A stretch of 64,000 nt of DNA from Strigamia acuminata (GCA_949358305.1 OX442314.1:34717608-34781607); one strand, 5' to 3'; positions 13,446-24,341 are shown, counted from the stretch's first letter. Program-made: numbers and translations. The notes: generated by a model not told the origin, from the sequence alone.

Positions 13446-13960
13446 CAAACTCTTCCGGAAAATGTCCGGTGGAATGTTGAGAGTGTCGATGGACGACGTT
13501 CGAGTTTATATCGTAAGTAAGTAAGTATCTGACAAAACTTGCACAGAATTTTGTCAACATTTGATAAATTTCCACAGAATTTAACGTTGTTTTGCTAAAA
13601 CCTGCGGAAACGTGTCTAGTCGGGCAGAAACGTCTCGTAAAATGTTGCTGAAATTCCGTGGAAATTTGTCAAAAATTGACAAAAGTTGGTGACCGACCCA
13701 CATCGCGTTGCGGCGCGGTCGGAGCACGCGACCCGATCCCCCCCCCCCCCCCCCCCTCCCCCCGTCCCCAAAAAACCACGCCTCGAGGAACCCCGAGGTT
13801 CGGTTTCCGACCGGGTCGCCTCTTGATCCGACTCGGGGCGCGTCACGGCGCGGTCGGAGGACGGCCCTCGCCCCCAAAAACCACACTCCGGGTCACGTGG
13901 TCTCGCACTCGACTTTTTCAGTTTTCCCGTTTTCGGCCCGTTACGGCCAAGGACCGTAAC
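13446..13960 (+). repeat. Left arm of a foldback element around satellite island 4
   Basis: Its outer end (13446-13513, containing TCTTCCGGAAAATGTCCGG) matches the reverse complement of 16586-16655. Its inner part matches the reverse complement of 15841-16110, including the G-rich run seen here as a C-run at about 13738-13757. The arms are clearly diverged, so the element is older than the retrotransposons to the right. Confidence 0.8.
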
Positions 13961-15840
13961 GGGTCGAAAACGGGCCGCAACGGGTCGAAAACGGCCGCAA
14001 CGGGTCGAAAACGGCCCGCACGGGCCGTTAACGGGCCGTCGACGATCCCGTCACGATCCCGCAACGGCCCGCACGGGCCGTTAACGGGCCGTCGACGATC
14101 CCGTCACGATCCCGCAACGGCCCGCACGGGCCGTTAACGGGCCGCTGACGGTCCCGTCACGATCCCGCAACGGCCCGCACGGGCCGTTAACGGGCCGTCG
14201 ACGGTCCCGTCACGATCCCGCAACGGCCCGCACGGGCCGTTAACGGCCCGTTAACGGCCCGTTAACGGCCCGTTAACGGGGCAAAACCGAAAACAGGATT
14301 CGAGATTAATGTCTATGAATGTTGTACGCGTTTTCACGTACGTGTTGTCGGTTGTTGATTTTTTCGATTTACGCCGTAACGGCCCGTTAACGGCCCGTTA
14401 ACGGCCCGTCAACGGCCCGTCAACGGCCCGCAACGGCCCGCACGGGCCGTTAACGGGCCGTCGACGATCCCGTCACGATCCCGCAACGGCCCGCACGGGC
14501 CGTTAACGGGCCGCTGACGGTCCCGTCACGATCCCGTCACGGCCTTCGTTCCCGGACTTCGGCTCGCCGACGGCCCGTACGACCTCACGCGGGCCGTTAA
14601 CGGGCCGTTAACGGCCCGTTAACGGCCCGTTAACGGCGTAAAACCAAAAACAGGATTCGAGATTAATGTCTATGAATGTTGTACGCGTTTTCATGTACGT
14701 GTTGTCGGTTGTTGATTTTTTCGATTCACGCCGTAACGGCCCGTTAACGGCCCGTTAACGGCCCGTCAACGGCCCGTCAACGGCCCGCAACGGCCCGCAC
14801 GGGCCGTTAACGGGCCGTCGACGATCCCGTCACGATCCCGCAACGGCCCGCACGGGCCGTTAACGGGCCGCTGACGGTCCCGTCACGATCCCGCAACGGC
14901 CCGCACGGGCCGTTAACGGGCCGTCGACGATCCCGTCACGATCCCGCAACGGCCCGCACGGGCCGTTAACGGGCCGCTGACGGTCCCGTCACGATCCCGC
15001 AACGGCCCGCACGGGCCGTTAACGGGCCGTCGACGGTCCCGTCACGATCCCGCAACGGCCCGCACGGGCCGTTAACGGCCCGTTAACGGCCCGTTAACGG
15101 CCCGTTAACGGGGCAAAACCGAAAACAGGATTCGAGATTAATGTCTATGAATGTTGTACGCGTTTTCACGTACGTGTTGTCGGTTGTTGATTTTTTCGAT
15201 TCACGCCGTAACGGCCCGTTAACGGCCCGTTAACGGCCCGTCAACGGCCCGTCAACGGCCCGCAACGGCCCGCACGGGCCGTTAACGGGCCGTCGACGAT
15301 CCCGTCACGATCCCGCAACGGCCCGCACGGGCCGTTAACGGGCCGCCGACGGTCCCGTCACGGTCCCGTCACGGCGCGTGCGGGCCGTTAACGGGCCGCC
15401 GACAGTCCCGTCACGATCCCGTCACGGCCTTCGTTCCCGGACTTCGGCTCGCCGACGGCCCGTACGACCTCACGCGGGCCGTTAACGGGCCGTTAACGGG
15501 CCGTTAACGGCCCGTTAACGGCCCGTTAACGGCGTAAAACCAAAAACAGGATTCGAGATTAATGTCTATGAATGTTGTACGCGTTTTCACGTACGTGTTG
15601 TCGGTTGTTGATTTTTTCGATTTACGCCGTTAACGGCCCGTTAACGGCCCGTTAACGGCCCGTCAACGGCCCGCATGGAGTCGTACGGGCCGTTAACGGG
15701 CCGCCGACGGTCCCGTCACGGTCCCGTCACGGCGCGTGCGGGCCGTTAACGGGCCGCCAACGGTCCCGTCACGATCCCGTCACGGCCCGTGCGGGCCGTT
15801 AACGGGCCGCCGACGGTCCCGTCACGATCCCGTAACGGCC
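13961..15840. repeat. CpG-rich palindromic satellite island 4
   Basis: Same CCGTTAACGG satellite as positions 1-1720, with four spacers at about 14281, 14637, 15113 and 15535. Spacing and order parallel the first 1.7 kb of the window at an offset near 13.9 kb, so this looks like a displaced copy of the same array segment. Confidence 0.9.
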
Positions 15841-16655
15841 CGTTACGGCCAAGGGCCGTAACGGGATAACTGAGAGAGTCGGGTGCGAGACCACGTGACC
15901 CGGAGTGTGGTTTTTGGGGGCGAGGGCCGTCCTCCGACCGCGCCGTGACGCGCCCCGGGTCGGATCAAGAGGCGACCCGGTCGGAAACCGAACCTCGGGG
16001 TTCCTCGGGGCGTGGTTTTTTGGGGACGGGGGGAGGGGGGGATTGGGTCGCGTGCTCCGACCGCGCCGCAACGCGCCGTGGGTCGGTCACCAACCTTTGT
16101 CAATATTTTATAAATTTCCACGGAATTTCAACAATGTTTTACATAAGTCCGTCAAATCGGGCAGAAATATCCCGTACAATGTCGCTGCAATTCTGTGGAA
16201 ATTTATCAGATATTGACAAAATTCGGTGACGGGCGGAAGGGCGATTCCCGGGCGGAAGAGAGAGAGAGAGAGAGAAAGGGGGGACGGCCGGCGCCTACGC
16301 CGACGGGGCGCGGAGGGCGAGTGCACTGTTCACGCATGTGGGCGCGTGTGGACGCTCGATTTACTGGCGCGTTGGACAAGTCAAAAAAAATTTCCCAATG
16401 TCTGACAAAAATTCCATCGAATCACGGCAATATTTGACAACACTTGCACAGATTTTTAGCAACATTCACCGGCGAGGTCGTTGATGAACTCGCTTTACCC
16501 CGATGAATCTCGCGCGACAACAACCCTGCGAAAATACCAAATCTCGTACGAATAATAAACACGGCGCAAACCGCACAAAAATCCACGACATAAAATCGAA
16601 TGTCGTCTATCGGCACTCTCAGCATTCCCCCGGACATTTTCCGGAAGAGTTTGGT
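15841..16655 (-). repeat. Right arm of the foldback element around island 4
   Basis: Inverted counterpart of 13446-13960: GTGTGGTTTTTGGGGGCGAG near 15903, a G-run near 16029, the GAAATTCCGTGG-type AT-rich segment, a (GA)n run at 16257-16274, and the outer TCCGGAAGAG end near 16640. It is longer than the left arm because of insertions around 16230-16580. The array of small genes begins just right of it. Confidence 0.75.
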
Positions 16656-16740
16656 CCGGCCGGAATCCGAGGAATAGTCACTCCCAAAGTGCGGATTTTG
16701 CGGGTGCACTCGCTTCCGAAGGATAGATAATAACTGAATT

Positions 16741-16978
16741 TATAACTTACCATACGTGTCTTCACAATAGAATAAAATGGAAAAGAAATGAAACAAACAA
16801 TAAATCTATGTGCATATAACATATTTTCATGTAGGAGAAACAATACAATTGTTTGTACTTTTTACATTTTCTTCTTACACGAGAAATTTTGACATTTTAA
16901 ACGAAAATAAATGGGACCAATTTTGGTTCTGATTCGTTCTTTTTCTTTGCCATTTTAATATCGCTTGTCCTTCGCAAA
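16741..16978 (-). repeat. Conserved module segment with a GTAAGT donor
   Basis: Module-wide segment downstream of each family 2 exon. On the minus strand it ends in a strong donor-like site (CGTATG|GTAAGTT, at about 16749). Related copies lie at about 41755-42027, 48600-48870, 50870-51144, 54090-54405, 59045-59409 and 63075-63296. The donor core is kept in most copies, but the short open frame beginning MFLLHEN is broken in several. I therefore read this as untranslated or intronic sequence; its true exon status is unknown. Confidence 0.5.
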
Positions 16979-17138
16979 CTATCTTACGATCCATTTGACG
17001 AAGCGGTAGCGTCCGAAGCGGGGAAAGCGCCGACGTAAGTAAAAAAAAATTTTAATATCCGCTAGCAACTCCACTGTTTTGACAATCAAACGGTTAAACA
17101 GGGAGAATCTGCCGCTCGTATCGGCTTGGCTGGATTTC
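16979..17138 (-). CDS. Family 2 basic membrane peptide, main exon (copy A)
   Basis: Unrecognised family; role unknown. The exon is read from an AG acceptor (TTATAG at 17139-17144, minus strand) to a TAG at 16979-16981. It is one leading base plus 52 codons, so the upstream intron is phase 2. The N-terminal SSQADTS motif is followed directly by a FSLFN...LIVK amphipathic to hydrophobic stretch and the basic tail RRRFPRFGRYRFVKWIVR. This short form lacks about 36 residues present in copy F. It aligns codon for codon with copies C and I, with mainly conservative differences, which argues for a translated gene. A GCTAAC branch-like motif precedes the acceptor. No start codon or first exon is identified, so the model is partial. 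Confidence 0.6.
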
Positions 17139-17220
17139 CTATAACGGAATTACGTAGTTTGTTAGCTGGTGCTGTTTTAGTGCCACTTGGATAGAATTAC
17201 GTGTAAATTTATTAACTGAA

Positions 17221-17470
17221 TAAAGACTATTCTGTGAAAAATTGCCTATTTTGCATTGTTAGTATTGATGTATATCGCTTTATTGTTAAGTTTAAATTTA
17301 TTGCTTGAAATTGGATATTATTGTAAAATATTTTTTTGATTGGTGCATTGTACGCTTGACCGGAAGTATGTCTGAAATTCGTAACTTTTGATCTGTTTCA
17401 GAAGGTTTTTGACTCCGAAATATGACTTTTACGAAAATCGCTATGAAGGTCGAATTTAATTATTTACCCA
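17221..17470 (-). repeat. Conserved module segment upstream of family 2
   Basis: Block of about 240 bp starting GAATAAAGACTATTCTGTG on the plus strand and including CTTGACCGGAAGTATGTCTG. It repeats at about 46918-47345 (interrupted), 51458-51690, 53130-53330 and 56100-56345, always to the right of a family 2 exon and therefore upstream of it in transcription. TATAAATT occurs on the minus strand just inside the segment in most copies, but short frames are not conserved. It is best viewed as promoter or untranslated sequence of family 2. Confidence 0.5.
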
Positions 17471-17680
17471 ATTTACAATTTGGGTCAATTCACATATTCA
17501 TTGATGAAAACCTTTAACTCATAAAGACATTTTGAATGGAAAAATAAATCTTTGAATTCATAAGTGAACTTTTAGCAACTGAAAACTGACTTGCCGAAAT
17601 GTACGATTTAACACGGAGCTATAGTGCCATTTTACACTGAATTACTAATATTTCACACATAATTAATATCATTTCATACG

Positions 17681-17832
17681 ACAAATGCCACTTTACACCG
17701 AAAAAGCCACTCCACACCGAAAAATGCCACTTTAGACCGAAAAATGCCACTTTAGACCGAAAAATGCCACTTTAGACCGAAAAATGCCACTTTAGACCGA
17801 AAAATGCCACTTTACACTGAAAATTGCCACTT
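17681..17832. repeat. 20-bp minisatellite, GCCACTTTAGACCGAAAAAT type
   Basis: About seven tandem 20-bp units. On the minus strand the last unit is read through by the family 1 gene ending at 17792, adding residues to its C terminus. The same type recurs at 47565-47660 beside copy 3. Confidence 0.9.
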
Positions 17833-18172
17833 TCAATTTCTGTCTCGTACTGCACACACACTGCGAACTGCCTTCATCCCATTGGGCGAAAACATCCTCG
17901 TCGGTCTCCTTGTACAGCGCGATACATTTTCGCCTACAGAGAAAGCATTGAATGAATTGCTGCCGTTCATCCCACACGTAGCCGGCCAACCCGCGAGTTC
18001 TATTAGCGTCGTCTACAAAAATAAATAACAAATTAACAAAAGCAAAAAATTTATATATTTTAAATTTATTACCAATTTCCGATGGCGACAATACGACCGT
18101 TTGTAAGTTTTGATCATGACAGGACACGGCAGAAATGAGCAGAAAACAAAACATAACCGGCGAGGAAAACAT
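17792..18172 (-). CDS. Family 1 secreted Cys-rich peptide, copy 1
   Basis: Unrecognised family; probably a small secreted peptide, function unknown. Exon 1 (18073-18172, 100 nt) encodes a signal peptide, MFSSPVMFCFLLISAVSC, and a short linker. A 60-nt AT-rich intron (18013-18072, GTAATA...TTTGTAG) follows, and exon 2 (17792-18012) carries the Cys core CX2CX3CX21CXC. The predicted precursor is 106 aa. The intron length is a multiple of three, so the unspliced frame also stays open, but other copies have 61 or 65 nt introns and keep the exon frames, which supports splicing. The last 13 residues (KVAIFSVKWHFSV) come from the adjacent 20-bp minisatellite. A CACGTG box lies 55 bp upstream of the ATG. 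Confidence 0.7.
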   Translation of the reverse strand: MFSSPVMFCFLLISAVSCHDQNLQTVVLSPSEIGNKFKIYKFFAFVNLLFIFVDDANRTRGLAGYVWDERQQFIQCFLCRRKCIALYKETDEDVFAQWDEGSSQCVCSTRQKLKVAIFSVKWHFSV

Positions 18173-18226
18173 GATGTTTTCTCGAAAAATTCGCCCGTTT
18201 AAATGTCGCATATAGAATAGAAATCG

Positions 18227-18232
18227 CACGTG
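18227..18232. promoter_or_regulatory. Conserved CACGTG box upstream of family 1
   Basis: Perfect E-box-type palindrome 55 bp upstream of the copy 1 start codon, inside a conserved proximal promoter (TTCTATATGCGACAT follows on the gene strand). The same box is present upstream of every other copy: 33291-33296, 48053-48058, 50447-50452, 52744-52749, 57707-57712 and 60965-60970. It is a candidate basic helix-loop-helix binding site by sequence only. Confidence 0.5.
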
Positions 18233-18389
18233 ATGAAAACAATGGAGAAAGATGAATGAAAATAAACAATAAAATTGTATATTTTGTTGCAGTATTATTT
18301 ATCATTTTGGATATTTCTATCTGCCAGTACATAATGGATTCTTAAGCTGGAAAATTGCTATTTTAAGCAAGAAAAAGACATATCAGCGG

Positions 18390-18873
18390 TCTGAAATGTC
18401 TTGGGGTAAATGTGAGGAATAAAACACAGAGTTATATAAAATGAGCACAATAAATTTATTAAATGAAATACAATAATAAACTACGATTAGGGAAATAAAC
18501 AATGAAAGAAAAAAGAAAGGCGCGTAACAACAACTCGTTGTCACACAAACTCGTCCGTTCGATGGCGATGGTTCATGGCGAGCTACGGCTCTCTCCTAAT
18601 GTGTGTAACAGCGACAGCTCATGAAGGCTGTCTTTGTGCAATATGGACAAAGAAAGCAGGATGCCTCGAATCAAAGCAAACTAACACGGTCAGTACTCGG
18701 GCGGGTTTTTCACGGAGCAATGACAAGATGTGTTTATGGTTTGGTATTTGATTCAAGAGTCTCGTTCGAAGCGTTGGCGCGTGCCTGGCACGCTTCGAAG
18801 TTGCGCAGAAAACCTGAGCAATTAGCTAGTTCTGGTGCAACAAAGGATTTGTTGCACCAAAACGGTTAATTAA
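18390..18873. other. Hairpin-rich flank left of gypsy element 1
   Basis: No gene recognised. Contains several perfect inverted repeats, notably a 12-bp stem at 18833-18859 (TGGTGCAACAAA, 3-nt loop) and GACAGC...GCTGTC near 18613. The right flank of the gypsy element (31595-31750) has similar hairpins. The gypsy element may therefore have inserted into an older hairpin-rich repeat. Confidence 0.5.
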
Positions 18874-18877
18874 CGTT

Positions 18878-20576
18878 TATGACGAACACGGTATTGTTTA
18901 TGCAATATCATGCCAAATCCCACCGATAGATGGCGCTGACGTCCATAAGCGGCAAATTCGAATAGAATTTGCCACTTGATGTAAAACCACATAAAATATA
19001 ACTTTTATGTGATTTTAAGACAGAGAATCGACTTTATCTTATATTTATGGAAATAAATACAGATATTATGTTGTTTTGTGGTAACTCTGCAAAGTTACCT
19101 CAAAACTAGGTTTAGGGGATTAAATCTCCCCCTCGCACCTGCTCCCAGCGTGGACCCCCGCGGATCAAGTTGAAAGACTTAATCCAAAAGTGTTCCTCGC
19201 TATCCAGTTCCTGTCCCGACCTAGCAGAGAGCTATGGCCTGAGTATCCAGTTCCTGTTGACCACCTGGATTGGAAATGTGCTCTGAGTATCTCATCACGG
19301 TGACCAGTGATTGGGGGGATTTGCAGAACCATTGCTCTCATTGGAGCAATGGCCAAGCTATTGTTTTCCCCGAGTATATACTTCCTCGCAACAGGAAGTA
19401 GCTCGCTCTTGACCAGATATTTGACTATATGTTTTCTTGAGCCCATTCTACTACTCCGGTTGTCATGTTGATTGCGCAGACACTTGCTTGTCTGTTGATT
19501 GCGCAGTCAATGCCCCTTATACTGCGGGCCTATGACAACCTACATACGGCGTACACTTGACGTGGAGATGGGTGATATGATGCCTCCATGTCCGGGTGCC
19601 CGATGACGGCTGTGTGGCCGTGAGGAGATCAGGTCGCGGCGATGAGTAGTAAGAATCCCGTCGGGCCGGATATAATTCAACAAGTGTTCCACAAGGCCTG
19701 CCAGTTACAGTAAGCCACGGCTGCCGAACAGCGTGTCGAAAATGTAACATTAGGGTTGAAATAACTAAACTCGGAAAAGTTTAGTTAGATTAAATCCCCA
19801 GCTAGTTTATGTCACAACTCAACATTGTGCATAAACACGGATACTTCTTCCAGAACTGTACAAAACTGAAGACTAGTTACATTAGCATTTACTTGCCAGT
19901 AAATGTGTAGCTAAATTGCCAACTCTATGTAAGCAGAATTATTACGAGTATTTACTGAAAAGTAATACTCTAATAAATGCATCCATTGCACGGAACCAGA
20001 AGTTATGATTGTAAACTCGCAACAGTTTACTCTCGTATGAAGAACCAATTTGACGTATCACACCAATTATAAATGTCTTAAAACATTTATAAGAGGTCAA
20101 TTGGTAAATGGCTCTCACAAGCCATTTAAACCAATAACCGCCCCAAGTTTGTGGCGATGCAGATACAGTCAACCGGAAGTCCTCGGATACTAACCCTTTC
20201 ATTACAGATTCGAACCAGGACCAAATAATCAACCGATTCAGACGACATCTTACCAGGACGAAGCCGATTGATATTATTATAGCGCCGCACAGGCAACTAT
20301 ATGTATAGTTTAATCGAGAATTCCTTTGGCCATTTGTCGGCATAGTTATTGTGTAACTATATTTTATGCAAATTGATTAATATAATCACTTCACGGTGAT
20401 TATATTTAGATATCAATAAATATGTTAAGTCTTGATAACCACCGGTTTCATTATTTTACCCGGTTCACACTTTAGGTTTGTTAACTTATCTCTCAACTAC
20501 TAGAATTGATAGACTTGCTTGTTATGCCAAAATACACATTTTGAGCGGATAGCGTCATCGAAAGGTCATCGTCACA
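18878..20576 (+). repeat. 5' LTR of gypsy element 1
   Basis: Direct repeat of 29892-31590, 1699 bp, ending GTCATCGTCACA. The start is given at TATGACG because both copies share it and the CGTT duplication abuts it; a TGACG start two bases in is possible. The LTR contains at least nine perfect hairpins of 7-10 bp with exactly 6-nt loops, for example at 18988-19011, 19380-19399, 20011-20030, 20106-20127 and 20380-20405. Confidence 0.9.
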
Positions 20577-20578
20577 CG

Positions 20579-20596
20579 TGGAGGTTCCACCGAGAT
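20579..20596 (+). other. Primer binding site, tRNA-Gln
   Basis: TGGAGGTTCCACCGAGAT, two bases after the LTR, is complementary to the 3' end of animal tRNA-Gln as I know it (18 nt including CCA). Confidence 0.8.
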
Positions 20597-22049
20597 AGGT
20601 TGCAAGCTAAAAGTGAACTCAGGTAAAATTTTGAATTTTGACATTTTTGTTGTAATTTTTCTTTACCAAGAAAATTATGGCTGAGTTGTATTTTTTCTAA
20701 CCAGAAAATTATGACTAAATGTCCGTGTTGTAAATTTTCTTAAAAAAGAAATTTATAACCGTTTTGTTCGTGTTGTGATTTTCTTTAACGAGAAAGTTAC
20801 GATTTTTGATTTGTTTGTTGTATTTTCTCTCGAAAAAGAAAAATATAATTACAAATTTCACAGTGTTGTTAATATTTTAATCGAAATATTATTTGAACAC
20901 TGTCTCCCGAGTCTAGTTGCATTTTTCTCACAAGAATGTGTAACAAGTAGACTACCGTACGTTATTTATTATTTCGCGAAAAATATAAATAAATGTGCCA
21001 GACGTTTGTTGGATCATTTCTTTTGAATAAAAAGTTTTGATTCTCGACAAACAAACAGAAGTTTCTACAACTAGAAGAATTTACGATGCTGTCCATTGTC
21101 TAAGTTATTTCTAATCAAAATGCTTGAACTTTAACTTTTTGTACGAAAAGTTAACGACACTGGGATGGTAGTCTGAAGAGGTCATATTTTCTCACCAAAA
21201 ATGTGACTAATGGTAGTATTTTGTGATTATTTCCCGAAAAAGAAATAAAAACAATTTTCTCTTTACAAAGAGACTGGAGATTGTCAAGCAGCTGTGGAGA
21301 ATGGGCGATTTTGACTTGTCTTAAAAAACAGGTTAATCTTGCTGACAAGAATGGCAAAGTTCAAATTCTCGAAAAAGAATTTGGACCAAAACTCAGTGGG
21401 TGGCATATCCAGAAAAGGAAATGCATTGTTGGGTGATGAATGAGTGACACACGTCAAATGTGTCATTTTTTTCATTCGTCCAATCCCACTGAACGGATTA
21501 ACCCCCAAAATTCATTTTTTGGGAAGTGTGAAAACCACTTGCATTCTTGCATCCACACTGACTGGACGTCTCTTGACCACCATTTTGGACCGTGACCACC
21601 TTGTTCGTTTGGACCATTTTGCATCCGAAAAAGCCGTAAAGTTAAGTGTAATTTTGTTAAAACATTGTAGTTTAAAGCGCACCTTCCTAAGTGCTAGTTT
21701 AGTATAAAAAGTGTATTTTCATTTTTGTAGTTTAAGTGTGTTTTGCCCACACCAAGTTTAAAGAATCAGTTGTACTATTCTTTCTCTAGTTTTAATTTAG
21801 GCGTGACTGTTTCTCCGCGCTAGTGTTGTATTAAAATCCTTCGTACTCCAATCTATTTTTTGGGCGTTATTTTCTTGTTGTTTTTCGTGTACCCCACAGT
21901 ACACGTTTTAACACCGAACCTATCGCCAATTTTCGTTGTTGTTTGATTTTGTCGGTTACGTACTAAACGGTACGTAATCTCACACCGAATCTATCGCCGA
22001 TTTTTTCAACTTTTCACTTTGTGTTTTCATATTTTTGAACAAAAATATC
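20597..22049 (+). other. Hairpin-array leader of gypsy element 1
   Basis: Untranslated leader of 1.45 kb. Its first 800 bases hold a run of short inverted repeats about every 35-60 nt. Perfect examples are AATATTT/AAATATT at 20871-20890, TTAACTTTT/AAAAGTTAA at 21131-21154 and CAAATTCT/AGAATTTG at 21362-21383, each with a 6-nt loop. Imperfect examples lie at about 20655, 20690, 20735, 20775 and 21184. Confidence 0.75.
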
Positions 22050-24341
22050 ATGACACATCATCGTAATTTATTCGACACCCTGAATCAAACGAGAGATCAG
22101 GAGGACGAGAATCAATCGCGGAATCAGCTTACTCCCATAACGGAGGAAAGCACGCAATACGACGCCGACGAGGATTTGCGGGCGTATTGTCGCCACTTCA
22201 ATTTAGATGTACGTTTCTTCGGTTCGCTGACCGAAGCCAAACAGTATATGGCTCGCAATCAACAGCCGGGAGGTTCGTCCGACCGTTCCGGCCGATCAGC
22301 GGACGAGTTGGAACTGAACCGCGGAGGTATCAACGGAGGGCCGCCGGCAACTTACGAGAAGTCGCGTGACCCGCCACCCGCTCCACCTCCATCACGAGTC
22401 GCTAACCCTACTTCTCCAAGTAAGGAACAAACGACAGAACCACGGGCATCGACTCCAAAGTCAGATGAACTGTTACTGGTTGAACGTACGGACAACGTAC
22501 AACGACCATCTGTAGTGGACAAAGTCGCGAGCGAGTCGCAGGCCATCGTCCCTGAACGGCGTAACCAACAGCCTATTCCTGCACTCCCGCTAGTGTTGGA
22601 ACAGGAAATTCCGCCGAGGAGAGTTGCTTATCCACCTAAGCATCCCTCCGAAGCCATACGACGCTTCCAACAAGAAATTAGGGATCAAGCCTCAACGTTG
22701 AAGACCCCTGTTGATTACGGGGCGCAGCAGGAATTTCCGACTAGAAAATTTCCGGCCGATCCGATCGAACGCTTCCAACAACGAGTTCGCGACGAAGTAC
22801 GAGATTTGGACCCAAATCCAATTCAACCTCATACACATTTCGAGTCACCGCGAAGAAGGCCGAACTTACCTGCCTTACGTCGGGAGAAGTCGCCATCGCC
22901 AATTATTCCCCGTGCTCAAATAGGGTATGAGGAATTTCGGCCAAATTACGAAGATTATCGGACGAATCACGGTTATAACTCCCCCAGCCAGGGGAGATTC
23001 CGTCATTCCTCGCCACCACGACCAGATGAGTTTCAACGCTCATATTCGCCACCTCCTGCAAGGGGGAGCCGAAGAAATGAGCCCCGTCCACCCCAGCCAG
23101 GGGGACAAGGGGGACAAGGAGGGCAAGGGGGACATCACACCGATAATCCCAACTTGCTTCCTCCCAGTTATTTTCAACGTTCATATTCTCCACCGCCACG
23201 GAGGGGAAACAGCGCGAGTAGCACTGCCCCCACCCTGTCGCAAGACGATATGAACTTACTAGTTCAGAGATTGTCGGGAAATGTGCGAAATACCCAATCG
23301 CAACCGCAATCAAATAGGAAATTCATCTGTAAAGGAATAGAAATCCCAGCTTTTGAAGGAAAGCAGGAAGACGTGTCAAGATTTTTGGAAGTCGTGAAAT
23401 CAGTTTCAATGTTACGGGAAATAACATTAGACAACATGGTACATGAAATCATTCCAGGTTATTTGCTGGGCCATGCGCAAACATGGTTCAGGCAAGAGAA
23501 ACGACGTTTCACAAGTTGGGAAATTTTCGAGGACGCTTTTCTAAGACGTTTCGATCTCGTCCCGCTTACGCGAGCAAGACGACTAAAAAACGTAATCCAG
23601 AGAGCTGACGAAAGCTTATATGATTTTCTGTTGCGTTTTTCCAAAGCGCAAGGGAAAATCGCACCCGGAAGCAGAGAAGGCATAGACCACCTGTTCGATA
23701 ATGTAACTGATGAAAGCTTTATGTTATTAATGAACAAGGACCTGTACGGTGAAAGTACAGTCGAAGAAATCATTTATTTCGTGGGAAAACATCGCTGTAT
23801 GTTTGAAAACAAAAAGCAACATTCTGCGCGTCTCGAGTTTGACAACAGCGAATTCCCAGCATCCAATGCCTCGACAAAGGCAAAAGATAACAAATTCGCA
23901 TCTAAACCATCACTCAAGAGTTCCACTGTCGGTTATGAACAAAATACCCAAGTGGAAAGTGACATTGAAGTTGAAAGTGGAGACGAAGAATCGATGGAGA
24001 CCATCTATATTAACCACATGGAGACCAAGTCCGGGAAGTGTTTTTACTGTCATGAAACAGGGCACTTCAAACGGGAATGCCCGAAATGGCTGAATAAAAA
24101 TAAAGCAGATTCCGCAAATAAACGTCCGGCGAGCTCACAAGCTACTCCCGATGATGTAAAACGGCCTAGACCTAACTGGGTTACGACCGAACTTCTGGAC
24201 AAGAAACTAGGCGATTTACAATCAACATTGCAGTCGTCTCTTCAAAAGTCTCTTCACAGCTCAGTTACCGACCTACTTACAAAATTCTTGAAAGCTCCTA
24301 CAAGCTCGATAGAAAAAGCAGATGAGTCAAAAAACTGCTAG
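22050..24341 (+). CDS. gag: Gag polyprotein, gypsy element 1
   Basis: Structural protein of the retrotransposon particle, 763 aa. The start is the first ATG of the frame, at 22050. The N-terminal half is Pro/Arg-rich and low in complexity, with a GGQGGQGGQGG stretch near residue 355. A retrotransposon capsid domain follows (about 425-560, with AQTWFRQEKRRF and FLRRF motifs). A single CX2CX4HX4C zinc knuckle (CFYCHETGHFKREC) lies at 664-677. The frame ends at a TAG just after an A AAA AAC heptamer that moves ribosomes into pol. Gag shares no overlap with pol beyond this frameshift window. Confidence 0.9.
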   Translation: MTHHRNLFDTLNQTRDQEDENQSRNQLTPITEESTQYDADEDLRAYCRHFNLDVRFFGSLTEAKQYMARNQQPGGSSDRSGRSADELELNRGGINGGPPATYEKSRDPPPAPPPSRVANPTSPSKEQTTEPRASTPKSDELLLVERTDNVQRPSVVDKVASESQAIVPERRNQQPIPALPLVLEQEIPPRRVAYPPKHPSEAIRRFQQEIRDQASTLKTPVDYGAQQEFPTRKFPADPIERFQQRVRDEVRDLDPNPIQPHTHFESPRRRPNLPALRREKSPSPIIPRAQIGYEEFRPNYEDYRTNHGYNSPSQGRFRHSSPPRPDEFQRSYSPPPARGSRRNEPRPPQPGGQGGQGGQGGHHTDNPNLLPPSYFQRSYSPPPRRGNSASSTAPTLSQDDMNLLVQRLSGNVRNTQSQPQSNRKFICKGIEIPAFEGKQEDVSRFLEVVKSVSMLREITLDNMVHEIIPGYLLGHAQTWFRQEKRRFTSWEIFEDAFLRRFDLVPLTRARRLKNVIQRADESLYDFLLRFSKAQGKIAPGSREGIDHLFDNVTDESFMLLMNKDLYGESTVEEIIYFVGKHRCMFENKKQHSARLEFDNSEFPASNASTKAKDNKFASKPSLKSSTVGYEQNTQVESDIEVESGDEESMETIYINHMETKSGKCFYCHETGHFKRECPKWLNKNKADSANKRPASSQATPDDVKRPRPNWVTTELLDKKLGDLQSTLQSSLQKSLHSSVTDLLTKFLKAPTSSIEKADESKNC

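Noticed and set aside
12946-13575. Minus-strand ORF of 209 codons with a segment HRHSQHS.GHFPEEF shared with 16503-16730
   Set aside because: The shared segment lies in the inverted outer ends of the foldback element, so the similarity comes from repeat DNA. The frame is otherwise GC-rich repeat translation.
19165-20343. Minus-strand ORFs of 93, 77 and 133 codons inside the gypsy 1 LTR, repeated at 30179-31357
   Set aside because: They are identical only because the two LTRs are; they are antisense to the element, have no recognisable domain, and run through hairpin-rich sequence.
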